This document shows positions 22,655 through 33,920 of a stretch of DNA of 64,000 nt, one piece after another (positions within the stretch are counted from its first letter, which is position 1; each line of letters starts with the position of its first letter). Origin of the DNA: Ascochyta rabiei (taxonomy: Eukaryota > Ascomycota > Dothideomycetes > Pleosporales > Didymellaceae). The notes under the pieces are model-generated. The model searched no databases, was not told the DNA's origin, and was given only the letters and a program-made list of their open reading frames with translations. The translations under genes and the position numbers were made by a program. The DNA lies in NCBI RefSeq assembly GCF_004011695.2, contig NC_082418.1:186001-250000 (forward strand), given 5' to 3'.

Positions 22655-23441
22655 ATGTTCCCTTACATTCATGTTCATCCTTTCGATAACTTCGGAACAT
22701 TGCAACACTCGTTTGACAGTGTCCGGCAGCGAGCCGATGCACTGCACGTCGAAAACGTCGCTCTCAGGTCCCAAGTTCAGGTTCTCAGTGGACGTATCTC
22801 CTCTCTTGAGACCGAGAATACACAATTACGCTCCATGGTTACCGGCATTCCGCCGCCTCCGCCCGCCTCAGACGTGTACACGACCGAAATTGAAAACGTG
22901 ATACAGCTGCCTGTAGCCCTCAAGAGCTTGGCGATCATGCAGAACCACTTCCGCTACCAAGGCACCCTAAGGCAATGGTAATTTGCTACACTCCAATTAC
23001 GATGATGTAACCACTGACCATTCGTCCCAGTTCAACTCTAGGCTGCAACCGATACGCCTTCGATCAGACATGCTTCCGAGAAGGCCACATCGCTTGGTGT
23101 CGCACCCACAACCGCATCATCACCCGCACGTACACTTCTTGCTCGGTAAGGTTAGAAGCACGCGGTGACTGCTCGCCACTCTACTGGGGTAAGTCCCGCA
23201 ATAGAACTAAACAACTGTGGCTGACTGGTTGGCAGAACCCAGCAGTAACTGGGAAGAGATTGTAGCTTGCGCCTTCCGAGACGGCAAGATTGGCCGCAAG
23301 GATTTGCCGACTGATGTCCTTGATCGACTTCTGTACCCTCAAATCCACCCAATCTCGCAGCGCACTGGTCCACCAATCCACCCCCCACAGGCTCGTTACT
23401 TGCATGACAACTTTTCTTACACGATGTTCAGGAAGCGTTGA
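22655..23441 (+). CDS. Coiled-coil plus CFR-H-WC-H Cys/His domain protein, paralogue 1
   Basis: Exons 22655-22977, 23031-23188 and 23236-23441 give 228 residues. Residues about 20-65 form a leucine-zipper-like coiled coil (ADALHVENVALRSQVQVL, SLETENTQLRSM), followed by a proline-rich linker (GIPPPPPAS). The spliced C-terminal half carries a Cys/His array: C-x4-C, FDQTCFREGHIAWCRTH, then SC, DC and PLYW, probably a zinc site. An Ile/Leu-rich end follows. Intron positions and phases (2 and 1) are the same as in the gene at 24239, proving common descent. I know no name for this domain. No signal peptide; nuclear or cytosolic location is likely. A longer upstream frame back to 22301 exists but looks unlike protein. 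Confidence 0.7.
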
Positions 23442-24238
23442 GTATACAGCAAAACTTTTGGTTTCGGTGAGGTAGTAAGGTGGACGACGAGTATACTTTC
23501 AGCAAGAAAAACTGGTCTGAAGAAACCGTCAGAGGCACTCAACGGCTCTTAGTGTCGCAGGTAGTTACGTGTGAGCCATAGCTAGGATAGCATAAATTGA
23601 CTCGAAATTCATTTACGGATCCTCCCATGCGAAGAACTTGAGATCTGAGTGTGAATTCCTTCAGCATCTAGCGTCTGCAAGCTCAAATCTTGAATGACCC
23701 TACAGGAGCTTGCAACCTTCGATGACCAATTCGAGTCAAGCAAAAAATATTCGATGGCTTGAGCGTAAATCTGAGCCGCACAATTTCAAAGACTCCCATC
23801 CTGGCATGCTGCCGTAGCCCGGCGCATACCCAAAATTTGGAATCGAGTAGTAAACTCGGCATCCAATCTGGTGGATCCCCGTATGTGCTCGATGGCAAGC
23901 GATTGCGGTTTGTAATGCGGCTTGACCTTGCTCCCGACAGATGTGCCCGTCTGAGCAATCATCTCGACTCAAAAAGACCACCCTTCCGGCTATTCAGCAA
24001 CGTCAATGATCATTGCCATTGTGAAGTGGCCCTCTTGATGCCTTCTGACGAATCTATCGCAAGTCTTGAGGCGCTAAGCGAGATTGAGCGAGGCCGCTTC
24101 ATCCCAGCACAGGAGTTTGGGCACACTCACATATGTAGATCAACCCCCACTCTACCTCTTCCTCTCCGCCGCAGACACTCTCCGACTCAAGTCCAATTAC
24201 TCGCAGGCTCCTTCCCACAGAACCTACCAACAACAACG

Positions 24239-25105
24239 ATGGATACGCGCCAGCTTGTTCAGGAGCTCGATGCGCTGCGCGGCAACTTTGCAAAATACAG
24301 AGTTGAGATGGCCCTCCATATCGACAGTCTCGAGCGTCGGCTCAATGCCGCAGAGAGCGCCCTCCCACATTCGGGCAGACCCAAAGCCGCATCGCAATGT
24401 CCACCTCTTCGCAGCACGCTCTCGCCAGCACCTGCATCTAACCACGGTCACAGCTCTACCATGCCCGGATTCACTGAGCATCGTCGCCATCCCCACGCTC
24501 CGCTTCCTATCATTACTGCGCCGGCGCCTTCGTCTCATCTTCGTGCACCAGCGTTCCCAACCTCCCCGTACGTGCACCAACAGCAGCCGTCCCAAACGGG
24601 ATTCGCTCCAGTCAACACAGGAAGCAGCGAGAACGCAACCTTTCTGCCATTCGTCTTGGAGAAGATTGCTGCGTCATCACAGAAGAAGAGTCGGGGAGAC
24701 AACCGCACTTGGTAGGTCGCTTTTCGCCCTTGCGTTGACTCCTGACTAACCACTCTGCAGCGCTTGCGGTCGCCCAACGTTCGATGTCAAGTGCTTCCGC
24801 GACCATCACTTTGGCTGGTGTCTTTCCCACCAGCGTCCAATCATGCACGGACTCCAGAACTGTAGTGGCAGAGATTACCGAAACTGTCAGCCTGTATACT
24901 GGGGTAAGAATTGTCTGCACCCATCCAGTAGTGTAGGTCCGGCGGCTGACAACAAGTAGAGAAGCATGCAGATTGGGAGCTGCTGGTTAAGACTTCCTTC
25001 GATGGCGGTCATCTGGGTACCAAAAAGGTGAAGAACCTGTACGTTGTTCTCTTTCCCGAGGAGCTATACCCAGGAAAGTATCAGGATGGATGTTTTATGG
25101 GATGA
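24239..25105 (+). CDS. Coiled-coil plus CFR-H-WC-H Cys/His domain protein, paralogue 2
   Basis: Exons 24239-24711, 24761-24903 and 24960-25105 give 253 residues. The start (MDTRQLVQELDALRGNFAKY) opens a coiled coil of about 40 residues. A 100-residue Pro/Ser/His-rich linker follows, then the Cys/His domain: CACGR, TFDVKCFRDHHFGWCLSH, then NC, NC and PVYW, and an end rich in hydrophobics (NLYVVLFPEELYPG). Both introns fall at the positions and phases found in the paralogue at 22655; the second interrupts the Gly/Glu codon just after YW. The in-frame region 23759-24238 upstream is treated as leader or spacer. Function unknown. The conserved Cys and His suggest metal binding, with the coiled coil giving dimerisation. 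The two genes are about 0.8 kb apart. Confidence 0.72.
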
Positions 25106-25921
25106 TATTATATCGACTGGAAATCGGACTGCTGTCACGACCAGGAGGAACTTGGAAGTCTGGAGAAGGTGGGGTCCGAGCGCGATCGGATGGCTTCTCA
25201 ATCTTCTCCACCACTTTTCAACGTCCACGACATCTGATACCAGCAACCTTGACCTCCTTCACATTGCATGGTGCAGTACGCCAACCTTCAGAGCTGTCTT
25301 GGCTGCGATGGTGAGCTTAAGGGGCTCATCGCGCCTCGGTGAGAGCGATCTGAAACAGGTGATGTCATCACGATCTAGGACGGTCCCTCACCAATTCGGT
25401 CTCAACGGCAGGAATGGCGGATGAGCGAGTGCACAAAGAAGAAAAGCCCGCTTGCAGTTGAATCAAAGGGTAGTTCCGCGCATCCCCATGTTCCTCAGCA
25501 ATTGCGCAGCACGATGAATCGATCTCGTTATGAGGCGTGAAGCGAAGCTATTACCTAGCGCTTTGGTTTCAGCGTTGTGGACTTGCGCACCACGTCTCAA
25601 GACTTACTAGCTGATACATAACATCTGTTTACAGAGTCAAACACTGTTTTGCCACGCCGAAAAAGGTCAATACAATGCTATCCAGGTCTCCGCCCATCTT
25701 CCTCTCTCTAACACTGTGTCTTTTCATTTGTTTCTTAGCACCTGCAGGCATCGTGTGCAGGCACCGTGTCCGATCGGCGGTCATCTCAATACTTTAATAC
25801 CGGCGATCCTATCTACATCACCTCCTGACTATCTTTAGATGATTGCGAAAGATCTGGAGTAGCGAGCATTGATAGAAGACCTGCTGGCAGGCTCCTGCGC
25901 ATCCCTCGCACGTACTGTACC

Positions 25922-28342
25922 ATGTCTACCACAGTCAGCGACGTGGACGAAGTCCGGTATCAGCATCATTTGAAGCATCGAGGCTCAGCCAATCAACGGA
26001 TATTTTGGGGTATATGGTCATGTATAGCCGTGTTTGTGCTGTTCCGGCTCACCTGGAGGTTATTGACGTGGTGGAGATGTAGGTTGTATGTCAATACTTC
26101 ATACTCCCATGGCAAGTTGCAGCCCGAACTGATACTGCACAGGTCCCGCGCTCACCATTTCATGCCACTATCCCCGAAGGAAGCGTCACTTTTCAGACGT
26201 GGGCTATCATTTGTTCATGCGGTAGCTCTACTGCCAGTTCCACAGGTAACTCGGCGGATTCTTATTATTCTTTCCACAGGGCGGGTCATCTCGGTACTCC
26301 TGTACATGAGTGTTGTCGTGTCACTACTCCTATCCGTCGATGCACCTGCGTCGACTCTCCACTTCGCAGATGATGTCGCTTTCAGAGCCGCTTGGATCAC
26401 CATTACACAAGTGCCGCTGGTATTTTTTCTGTCAACTAAGCGTGGACCTATCAACATTCTAGCCGGTATCCCTTACGACAAGATCAACTGGCTTCACAAG
26501 TGGGTTGGTCGGTTCATCTTCATCTCTGCCACTACCCACGTCATCATCATGAAGTCGTCCATATCGGTAGTGGACATTCTGCTTTCGCACAACAAAGGTG
26601 TGACCGTTGTGCGTTACGGAATCGCCTCGTATTTCCTGCTTATTTGGACAGCAGTAAGCAGTATCCTACCTATACGGAGATGGAGCTATCGGGCATTTTA
26701 CATCAATCACTGGATCTCGACACTAGCCTTCTTAATGGTCGTCCTTCAACATGTACCGAAATACGCCACAACACCAATTTACATGGCTTTCGGATTTGTT
26801 GCACTTGATAAAATATCGATTTTCGTGTCGATTCTCTGGATCAATGTCTCCGTGCGACCACTCCAACCTCGATTGGCCAAATTTCGACGAGCTCCAGGTC
26901 GAGCGAGGCTGGTAAAGGGCTATCCAGTTGAGATGCTTGAACCACACAATCTTAGTGCGCCAACCGATGTCAAGGAGTCAACGACGATGATCCGTGTTTG
27001 CAATGTGCCAATATCCTGGCGCCCAGGGCAGCATGTCAGGCTGTACCTTCCAGCACTTGGCGCCTTTGAGGTGCATCCTTTCACACCAGCAAACTGCTCA
27101 AGCATAGCAGTACCGCCGCCTTTACCACCAAGAGGAAGTCAAGATATAGAGAGAAGACGGTCTGCTTCTTCCACATCATCGAACCGATCGAGCGACATGT
27201 CTTTAATGATTCGTGCGCATTCAGGTCTGACTCGACGTCTCAAGGAATTCCATACAGAATGGCTGAGACTTCCTTGCCCGAACGCAACCGTATCAGCTAT
27301 GGCTACCTCACTGACTGCCTACGTGGATGGACCATACGGTAATCCACCAGTCTGGGAGAATTTTGAGAACCTCGTGCTGATTGCCACGTCGACCGGCGTC
27401 TCATTTGCGTTATCCATCATGGACTACCTCGAGCAGCTATGCTTCTCGGACGTATCGAAATTGAGGACTCAGCGCATTCGATTCATTTGGATTGTACGAC
27501 ACATGGATCCACAGTTCGAAGCCTCAGTGGCGGAGTTGTTGAGGCGGTACAGTACGATGATGCGAGATTCAGGCGTTCAGATTGAGACAGACTTCTACGT
27601 TACTTGCTCACAATCCGAAATCAAATCAAGCATGGCCGAGATCGATCAATTCGCGCATCTGCGTCCACGGCTTTCCAGATACGGGTCAGGAGATCGCATG
27701 CTCACCATACGCAATCCGGACGAGATCTACGATGAGTGGGAAGAAGAAGAACGACAGTGGGCAGAGATGGAAGCGCTCGAGGAGCTGCAGATGAAAGAAA
27801 TCGACCCATTTGTGGATACGTATGATGCTAGCTCCATTTACAGCAAAGACGGAGATAGAGCTGGCCCTTACGAGGGCGACGGCTATGCTGCCTCTGAGAC
27901 GAGCACTCTGCTCGATGGTGGCAATGATGAGCAGAGCGGGCGGCCAAGCAACACCTTCTCGGAAGTCCGGCTAACTTTCGACGAGACGGCAGTGCTCGAC
28001 GTAACGCGACCGCTCTCTTCTCCTCTGCAGTCGCCATCACTGCCGCGCCGAAAGCCTTCACAGAAGACGTGTCAATGTGCGCTTGTGCAATATCAGCGCC
28101 GAAAGCTTCGAGACCCCGCGAAATCGTCTTTTGATAGCACTTCCTACGGAGTACGGCCAGACATAGCTCGCATCATCAGCGGTGTTGTAGAAAGCGATCA
28201 GCATGACAAGTTGATGGTCGCAGTTTGCGCGAACAATTCAGTGTCAAGGCAAGCAAACAAAGCAGTGTCGCAAGCAAAGTTTGCGTTCGCACGTGGGCAA
28301 AGAGCGACCGACGTCGAAGTCTTTACCGAGGGATTTAGCTAA
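25922..28342 (+). CDS. Ferric-reductase/NADPH-oxidase family transmembrane reductase
   Basis: A single 806-residue exon. A membrane helix near residue 30-50 is followed by the ferric-reductase haem domain: INWLHKWVGRFIFISATTHV and FYINHWISTLAFLMVVLQHV supply two pairs of histidines for two haems. About six or seven helices are visible. The cytosolic part has the FAD-binding fold (WRPGQHVRLYLPALG, then EVHPFTPAN) and an NADPH-type segment (VDGPYGNPP, LVLIATSTGVSFAL). An insertion around residues 590-700 is acidic and Ser-rich, unusual for the family and perhaps regulatory. The final VAVCANNS and VEVFTEGFS match the usual end. The family moves electrons from NADPH to extracellular iron or copper, or to oxygen. 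No oxidase or ferroxidase partner is nearby. Flanks 25106-25921 and 28343-29038 hold no other gene I can support. Confidence 0.9.
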   Translation: MSTTVSDVDEVRYQHHLKHRGSANQRIFWGIWSCIAVFVLFRLTWRLLTWWRCRLYVNTSYSHGKLQPELILHRSRAHHFMPLSPKEASLFRRGLSFVHAVALLPVPQVTRRILIILSTGRVISVLLYMSVVVSLLLSVDAPASTLHFADDVAFRAAWITITQVPLVFFLSTKRGPINILAGIPYDKINWLHKWVGRFIFISATTHVIIMKSSISVVDILLSHNKGVTVVRYGIASYFLLIWTAVSSILPIRRWSYRAFYINHWISTLAFLMVVLQHVPKYATTPIYMAFGFVALDKISIFVSILWINVSVRPLQPRLAKFRRAPGRARLVKGYPVEMLEPHNLSAPTDVKESTTMIRVCNVPISWRPGQHVRLYLPALGAFEVHPFTPANCSSIAVPPPLPPRGSQDIERRRSASSTSSNRSSDMSLMIRAHSGLTRRLKEFHTEWLRLPCPNATVSAMATSLTAYVDGPYGNPPVWENFENLVLIATSTGVSFALSIMDYLEQLCFSDVSKLRTQRIRFIWIVRHMDPQFEASVAELLRRYSTMMRDSGVQIETDFYVTCSQSEIKSSMAEIDQFAHLRPRLSRYGSGDRMLTIRNPDEIYDEWEEEERQWAEMEALEELQMKEIDPFVDTYDASSIYSKDGDRAGPYEGDGYAASETSTLLDGGNDEQSGRPSNTFSEVRLTFDETAVLDVTRPLSSPLQSPSLPRRKPSQKTCQCALVQYQRRKLRDPAKSSFDSTSYGVRPDIARIISGVVESDQHDKLMVAVCANNSVSRQANKAVSQAKFAFARGQRATDVEVFTEGFS

Positions 28343-29038
28343 TAGTACGACTTTCCCTATTGCAAATAACGAATCCAACGATGTTGTTCAGCCGAATGAA
28401 GCAGGCTTGCGCCTTGGCCACCTTTTGCATTCGTACTGTCTCGCACTCCAAACAATTCTTCCAACCTCCACAAGCATCACAGAAACTGCCCGGTATGCGA
28501 ACCGTCTTCACTTTGTCTCCATGTTGTGACTCGAGCTGACCAAATCATCTACCTGCAGTCATCAGATCGACTCTTCACGACACAAACACATACGTCCCTC
28601 TGCCTTGCCAGCATCTATGCCTTTCGAACCCTCCGCAAAGACGCCTTTGTACGGACTCGACTACCTCTAGATTCTCTGTTTCTGCCGCATACACACGTGC
28701 TCCACACCGCATGCACTCCAAAATGGACAAACTCGACGTTCTTCTCCCTTATGACAGCACCTCGGATGCTGTCATGGCTCTCATAGTGTTACTGATCGTA
28801 TGCAGTGTCTGCATGACTACGTTTGAGGCGACCTTGGTGTGATTGGCGTGGTTGATGGGCTCCTTCATGAGCTGAAGCCATTATAATGAGATAAGGATGA
28901 GACGAGGTCAGGAAATTGCAGGATTGGAGCACAGCACGTCATCAGAGAGGAGGGATTTTGTATGAAAAAGGAGAGCCGACTGTCTCCGAGACAGTAAATT
29001 GTATTGCAATTACTGCTACGTGACTTGTTGTGCCGACG

Positions 29039-31593
29039 TTAGAAGTCACCAGCGAGATCGAATGTCCAGAAGTCAGGAAATTTCCAACCGCTGAGATCCA
29101 AGTTCATGTCTTCCAAAGGGTTGAAAGGTCCATTCAGCGCGTCCATGCTCTTGTCCGCATCCATGCTTCCGGTCATTCCTGGAAATGGCATGGTTCCTGC
29201 CATGGTACCTGCCGCCAATCCGCCTAGACTCATACTCCTCGATGTCACGCTTGGGGTACGAGCATCACTGGGGCTGCTGTTACTCATTGTATTTCGCAGA
29301 GTTGTCGCAAGACTGTTCAATGGATCTCTCTGCATCGCTAGAACCCTGAACGCCAAAGCCATGAACCTATCCAAGGCTTTCTTGCACCGCTCATGTAAGT
29401 CATCAGTGGCAGTGGTGATGTGCGCGATGGACGTTACATGTGGAGGTGGCGGCGGGTTGAGGGGAGGCAGCATCCCGACCGCAGCAGATAGAAGCCAGTA
29501 CTCCATGTATCCGGTGCCGAGGCGCATCACTTTCTTCTCAAAAATCTCGAGAGTGCGCCCCAGGATCTCGATCGAGGCTGTTATCAGTGCGCGGGGAAGG
29601 GCCTCGCGTGGCAGTACTGGAAGATTTATATTCGGACCTGGGGGCTCGAAGCCACCTTTATCGAAGACTGGTGCAACCTTTGCGTCGGCAATGTGACGGA
29701 CGGGATCCGCAAAGTGAGTCTCTTGCGCTGCTGGTGGAGGGATTGAGGCCCTCATTCTGTATCGTGCGCAGTTACAATTGGCAATCTGGGATATTTCCAT
29801 ACCGACGCGGATTGCGTCGTTGCGAAAGTGGTTGAGGGATAGTTTGCCATTCACGTTGAGCTCGTCGTGAGTTGCTATGATGGAGCTTGCTGCCTCCACG
29901 CTGACGGTGAACGAATACATGAAGCGTTTATTCAAAAATGCCCTCTTCGCGTACGACTTATGAAGGATGAGTAGGTATTGGCGAAGCTGTAGACCGAGAA
30001 GTGCGGAGGGTATCAAGGCACGAGTGTCTACCCAAGTGGGTAGTTCGGCAAGAATTGATGTAAATTGCTCATCGTAGTGAAGTACATCTTCATACTGCAG
30101 CTGGTTTGAAGGATCGTTCAGCAGTTTCGTCAGGTGAATGCGTAGAGGTAGTGACTTCAGAGCAACAATGCAGTAAGAAGTTGTCGTGAACTGTTCTATG
30201 GGTCTGCTCATGGGCATATCTTTCGTCTCCAGAGAAAACGCCTCGTCGGGGAGATTTGAGGGTGCTGGTGTGTCGAAATACAAACTCGTCAATGACGACT
30301 GCAGACCATTGTCAAGTGATGACTGGATTTCGAGTTCAGCAATAGTATACCATAATCGCTTCTTCATCTCCTTCTCGTACTCAGATATTCGTCCAGTGGC
30401 CAGTAGGGAAGGATCTCGGTGCATTCCTGACGCCAGAGCCAATCGGACAACGTCACCTGCAACAAGCCAATCCTGCTTGAGTTTGACACAGTTGGCCCTC
30501 TTGGCTAGCAGTGACAAGCACTGTAGCTGGAAGAAGGGCAGAGTAAGGCGTTTTCGAGGCTGTCTGTTGAGCCACATCTCGCATGTCTCGATGAGACTAG
30601 ATGCTGAGTCCCTGTCTGAGGTGCTGTCGCCGACAAAAACATCGTCTTTGACCGTCAGACATTTAGTAGCTGCAACGACAAGGATGAGAATCGTAGCGAA
30701 GCCAGCTTGCTTGTCATCACCTGGCCGTCGTTCCCAGAAGATGTTGTATTCCTGCCAGAAGGTGGGCTCGTGCAAGATTCGGTAGGTCGTCTCCCATGTT
30801 TGGAAATAAAGTACGGCCTGAGCATCCACTTCGTGCTTCGGTGGCAGAAGTGCGAATATCTCCTCGTCGGTGCCGTAGGTTCGTGCGATCTTCTCTTTCG
30901 CAAGCACCTTTCTGTAGCTCCGAAAGCTCTTAAAATCCGTCTTGACTCGTGTCATGGAGTTGTCCACTATCAAAGTCTCACGTGTGAAAGCTTGTAGATC
31001 GCGATACTGTACATGGTAAGCAAGATAGCTCAGGGTGGTTGAAGAGGAAGCATGTACAATACCTGTGAAATCATACTCATCACACTTGTCGAGCCGTGAA
31101 ATTGCGTCTTGAAGCCCTTGCCTCGGAACATCATCTCCTCGGCAATCTCAGGCTCCTTGGCGGGTAAGTGTGTCAATTGCGACAGATTCTTGTTGACGAC
31201 CGTCGCTGTAAGCTTTTTCTCCAACATCTCAATCCTGCGCTCCTGCACCCGCAGTTTCCAGCGCAAATTGTTTGAGGGGCTGTCTTTGACATGGTCCTCG
31301 GTGGACTCAGTATCTTGTATTGCAAACATCGTATTGGACGCATCGGCAGTCAGTGGCTGACCGTTCCGCACATGTGCTTCTTCGAGTAAGCGCGGGTCGT
31401 ATGAGCACTGATCGGCTCTCCCAGTCTTCTGGCAACGCCCGCAGACTGGATACACACGGTCGCATTTCATCTTGCGATTGCGGCAAGAATAGCAGGAAAG
31501 CACCTTGCGCTTCTTGCTTGTCCGCTTTTCGGCTGATTCATCCTGCTCCGGCGAGTCGCCACGCGACTCGAGTTCCGCGCTTTTAGCAGACAT
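29039..31593 (-). CDS. Zn2Cys6 transcription factor with fungal-specific regulatory domain
   Basis: Exons 31063-31593 and 29039-31006 (intron 31007-31062, gtattg to tgtacag, phase 0) give 832 residues. The binuclear zinc cluster is at residues about 34-63: C-x2-C-x6-C-x6-C-x2-C-x8-C, with the basic stretch RNRKMKCDR. It is preceded by KRTSKKRK, a likely nuclear signal, and followed by a short coiled coil (RVQERRIEMLEKKL). The middle homology domain starts near HEVDAQAVLYFQTWETTYRI and includes RLALASGMHRDPS, the marker of the PF04082 regulatory domain. The C-terminus is Met/Gly-rich and ends in an acidic aromatic patch (LSGWKFPDFWTFDLAGDF), which looks like an activation segment. Targets are unknown. 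It is not evidently part of a metabolic cluster. Confidence 0.92.
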
Positions 31594-32904
31594 CGTGAAG
31601 GTACACGTGATCGCACACGGTCTAGAAAGGTACTGTGATGTTAGCTTGGTATTTTCTTGCGTCGAGTGGGAGGTCGGAGGAAGCGGAGATGGGAAAGGAG
31701 ATGAGAAGGCGCGGCGCGGGGATGCGTTCTTTAAGTTGTGGACTTCGGCCCGGACATTGGGGGCGTTACGGCAAAAGTCCGAAAAGGATTGCGAATACGG
31801 TACCGTTTGATGGCTTGCCTTACTTGAACAACGAATCAGTTGCTCACAACCATCCCTAGTAGAAAGAGCTACTCGAGCTCATAGTTTATATCCTACGGCT
31901 GAGCTTTACTCTCATACGCGACTTCCTGAGAAAAATCCACACACACCCCGCTTGTACGTTGATCTTATCGAGTACTTCAACATCAGAGATCTCGAAGCTG
32001 AACTCAACCTGTTCTTTCTTTCGTCTTCTTAGACCACGCAGCAAAGATCTTTCTAGTAGCCAATTTCGAATCTACGGCTTCCTCTCTTTATACAGAGGAC
32101 CACGATCGTTGTATGCGATTATCGGACATGGTTCGAGTTTCTCTGGACCTCTATTGAGGTGATATTAATGTGTTTTGATCGATGTTATGTAAGCTCGTTT
32201 CAGACCTGGCGTATTTGGTTGTTCATGACAATTCGATGCCCCATGCCGGTGCCCTTGTTGGGTGAGGCTAAGGGCTCGACTCCGTTTGCCTGTAGTCGAC
32301 GTATTTACCCGGCTTGAGTTGCCTCTGTGTGGGTCAACAGCGTGAATACGACTGATCTCGCGCTTTTCAATAGGATGCTTGATTGAATTGTGGAGGAGAC
32401 ATCCAGTGAGGCGACGCGTCGTTATCACTCGAGAAATCGCACCTTGCCATTTCAAGGCTTCCCTACCGTAGCGCAGAAACGAGGCGTCATCTTTTTCTTC
32501 TGTTCCCCATGCCTCGACATCGAAACAACAGCAACATATTTACAACTTGCTGCTCTTGAGTGCACAGTATCTGGGTTCAAGATGCAGACACATGTTGCTA
32601 GAATACCTTTAGTCTTCTGCCAATATCTGAAGAATCGCGTTCCCAACACACCATCAACGAGAGGAGTTCCTAGTTCGTCCCGTCCTTGACAATCTGACCT
32701 TATCCAGACGTCGCACGTTGCATGTACCCCAGCTTGTAAGCAGCCACAATGACGTTGTCCCGAACCCTAGATGTCAGGCAAATGCCAGGTTATAATGGGA
32801 GCTCGTTCGAATATGTCCTGTCTTCCTTGAAACACTAAACGGCCACTTTTTAATCTGCTCGACCAGCACAGTGCTTAGACGGTCGCAAGTAAAACAATTA
32901 CACC
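31594..32904. other. Intergenic, no supported gene
   Basis: Upstream regions of the Zn2Cys6 gene (left) and the Cys-triplet gene (right). Short frames only; none has domain features. Confidence 0.45.
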
Positions 32905-33760
32905 ATGGGTTGTGGCCAATCATTCGTCGCTGTCTCCATGAGCGGGAACAACACGAACTGCACAAACTGTACAAACTGCAGTAACTGCACCGATTGTACA
33001 GGTATGTCGAATTTCATCGTTACTTCCGGGCTTCGTCGATGACATCACTTGCACCCACTCCTGAATTTCCCACTCTTTGTCTGTCGTATTTCTGTCGCGC
33101 CTAGAATTGTGGTGTGAAGAGCCTTGTCTAGAGGCATGTTGCTGAGTTGTCAGACTGCACTTCATGCTTGAGCTGCACAATGTGTGACATCTGCGAGCAA
33201 TGCGACAGCTACACGAGCAATCGAGGTAGCTACAAACGTCGCAGCTGCACAAATTGCGACGGCTGCGACAGATGCCAAAACCGTACGGACTGCACAGGCA
33301 CACCATGTTCTCTTTTCTATTACCAATACATATCCCCATCAGTGATCCGATGTCAATACTCTGCTCTGATCTCAAAGTCTTGGAATTCTTCTGGTCATCA
33401 TACACTCCCCCATCGCAATCATGTCAGAATGTAAGCTTCGCATAAAACATCTGTAGAGCTCGACAGTTATAAAAGTCAGTCCTTTTCGCACCGCGGTTGC
33501 ACTGACGTCAAGCAGGCTGCACAAATTGCCAGAACTGCACATCCTGCGCCGACTGCACCAACGAGAGGAACAGCACGAACTGTACCGGCTGCACAGGCGG
33601 CCGAAATAACACGAATTGTGTCGACTGCGTTAACTGCCAGAACTGCACCGATTGCAGCGGATTGAAAGATGCTAAGAACCAGACGGATGTGCATAAAAAG
33701 TCGGATAGCAAGGCAATGGAGGATGCAGGGGAGGCACCGCCGGAGTATAGTGAGAAATGA
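32905..33760 (+). CDS. Cysteine-every-third-residue protein with acylation-type N-terminus and PPxY C-terminus
   Basis: Proposed exons 32905-33001, 33154-33282 and 33516-33760 give 156 residues with 28 cysteines. The start is in a strong context (CACCATGG). The N-terminus MGCGQS fits N-myristoylation of Gly2 (Ser at 6) with a palmitoylatable Cys3. Then come long runs in which Cys recurs every third residue: NCTNCTNCSNCTDCT, DCTSCLSCTMCDICEQC, CTNCQNCTSCADC and NCVDCVNCQNCTDC, separated by short Asn/Arg/Gly-rich gaps. The tail is charged and ends APPEYSEK, containing a PPxY motif that binds WW domains such as those of Rsp5/Nedd4 ligases. No signal peptide or membrane helix. All introns are phase 1. 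The second donor may instead be a GC site at 33298 (161 residues). The fold could be a metal-binding or disulfide ladder; no family recognised. Confidence 0.72.
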
Positions 33761-33920
33761 ACGTTGTGATGAAGACAACTTGTTCGTTCGCATCTTTGGG
33801 GTAAAGGATAGCCTGCCTCATGTCATTGCGTGAATTCGAGCTGGAAAAGCAGATTTGATTTTCACAGCCTAACTGTCCTCCTTGTCGTCATCTTCGCAGC
33901 GCGTTGTCGCCTCACTGCTG

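Noticed and set aside
23759..24715. Longer N-terminus for the second CFR-H-WC-H paralogue
   Set aside because: The added 160 residues look unlike protein and the paralogue has no equivalent; the Met at 24239 has a better context.
32905..33760. Cys-ladder gene as a CRISPR-like or simple DNA repeat
   Set aside because: Repeats are irregular at DNA level, keep codon phase, and vary at third positions while keeping Cys, which points to coding selection.
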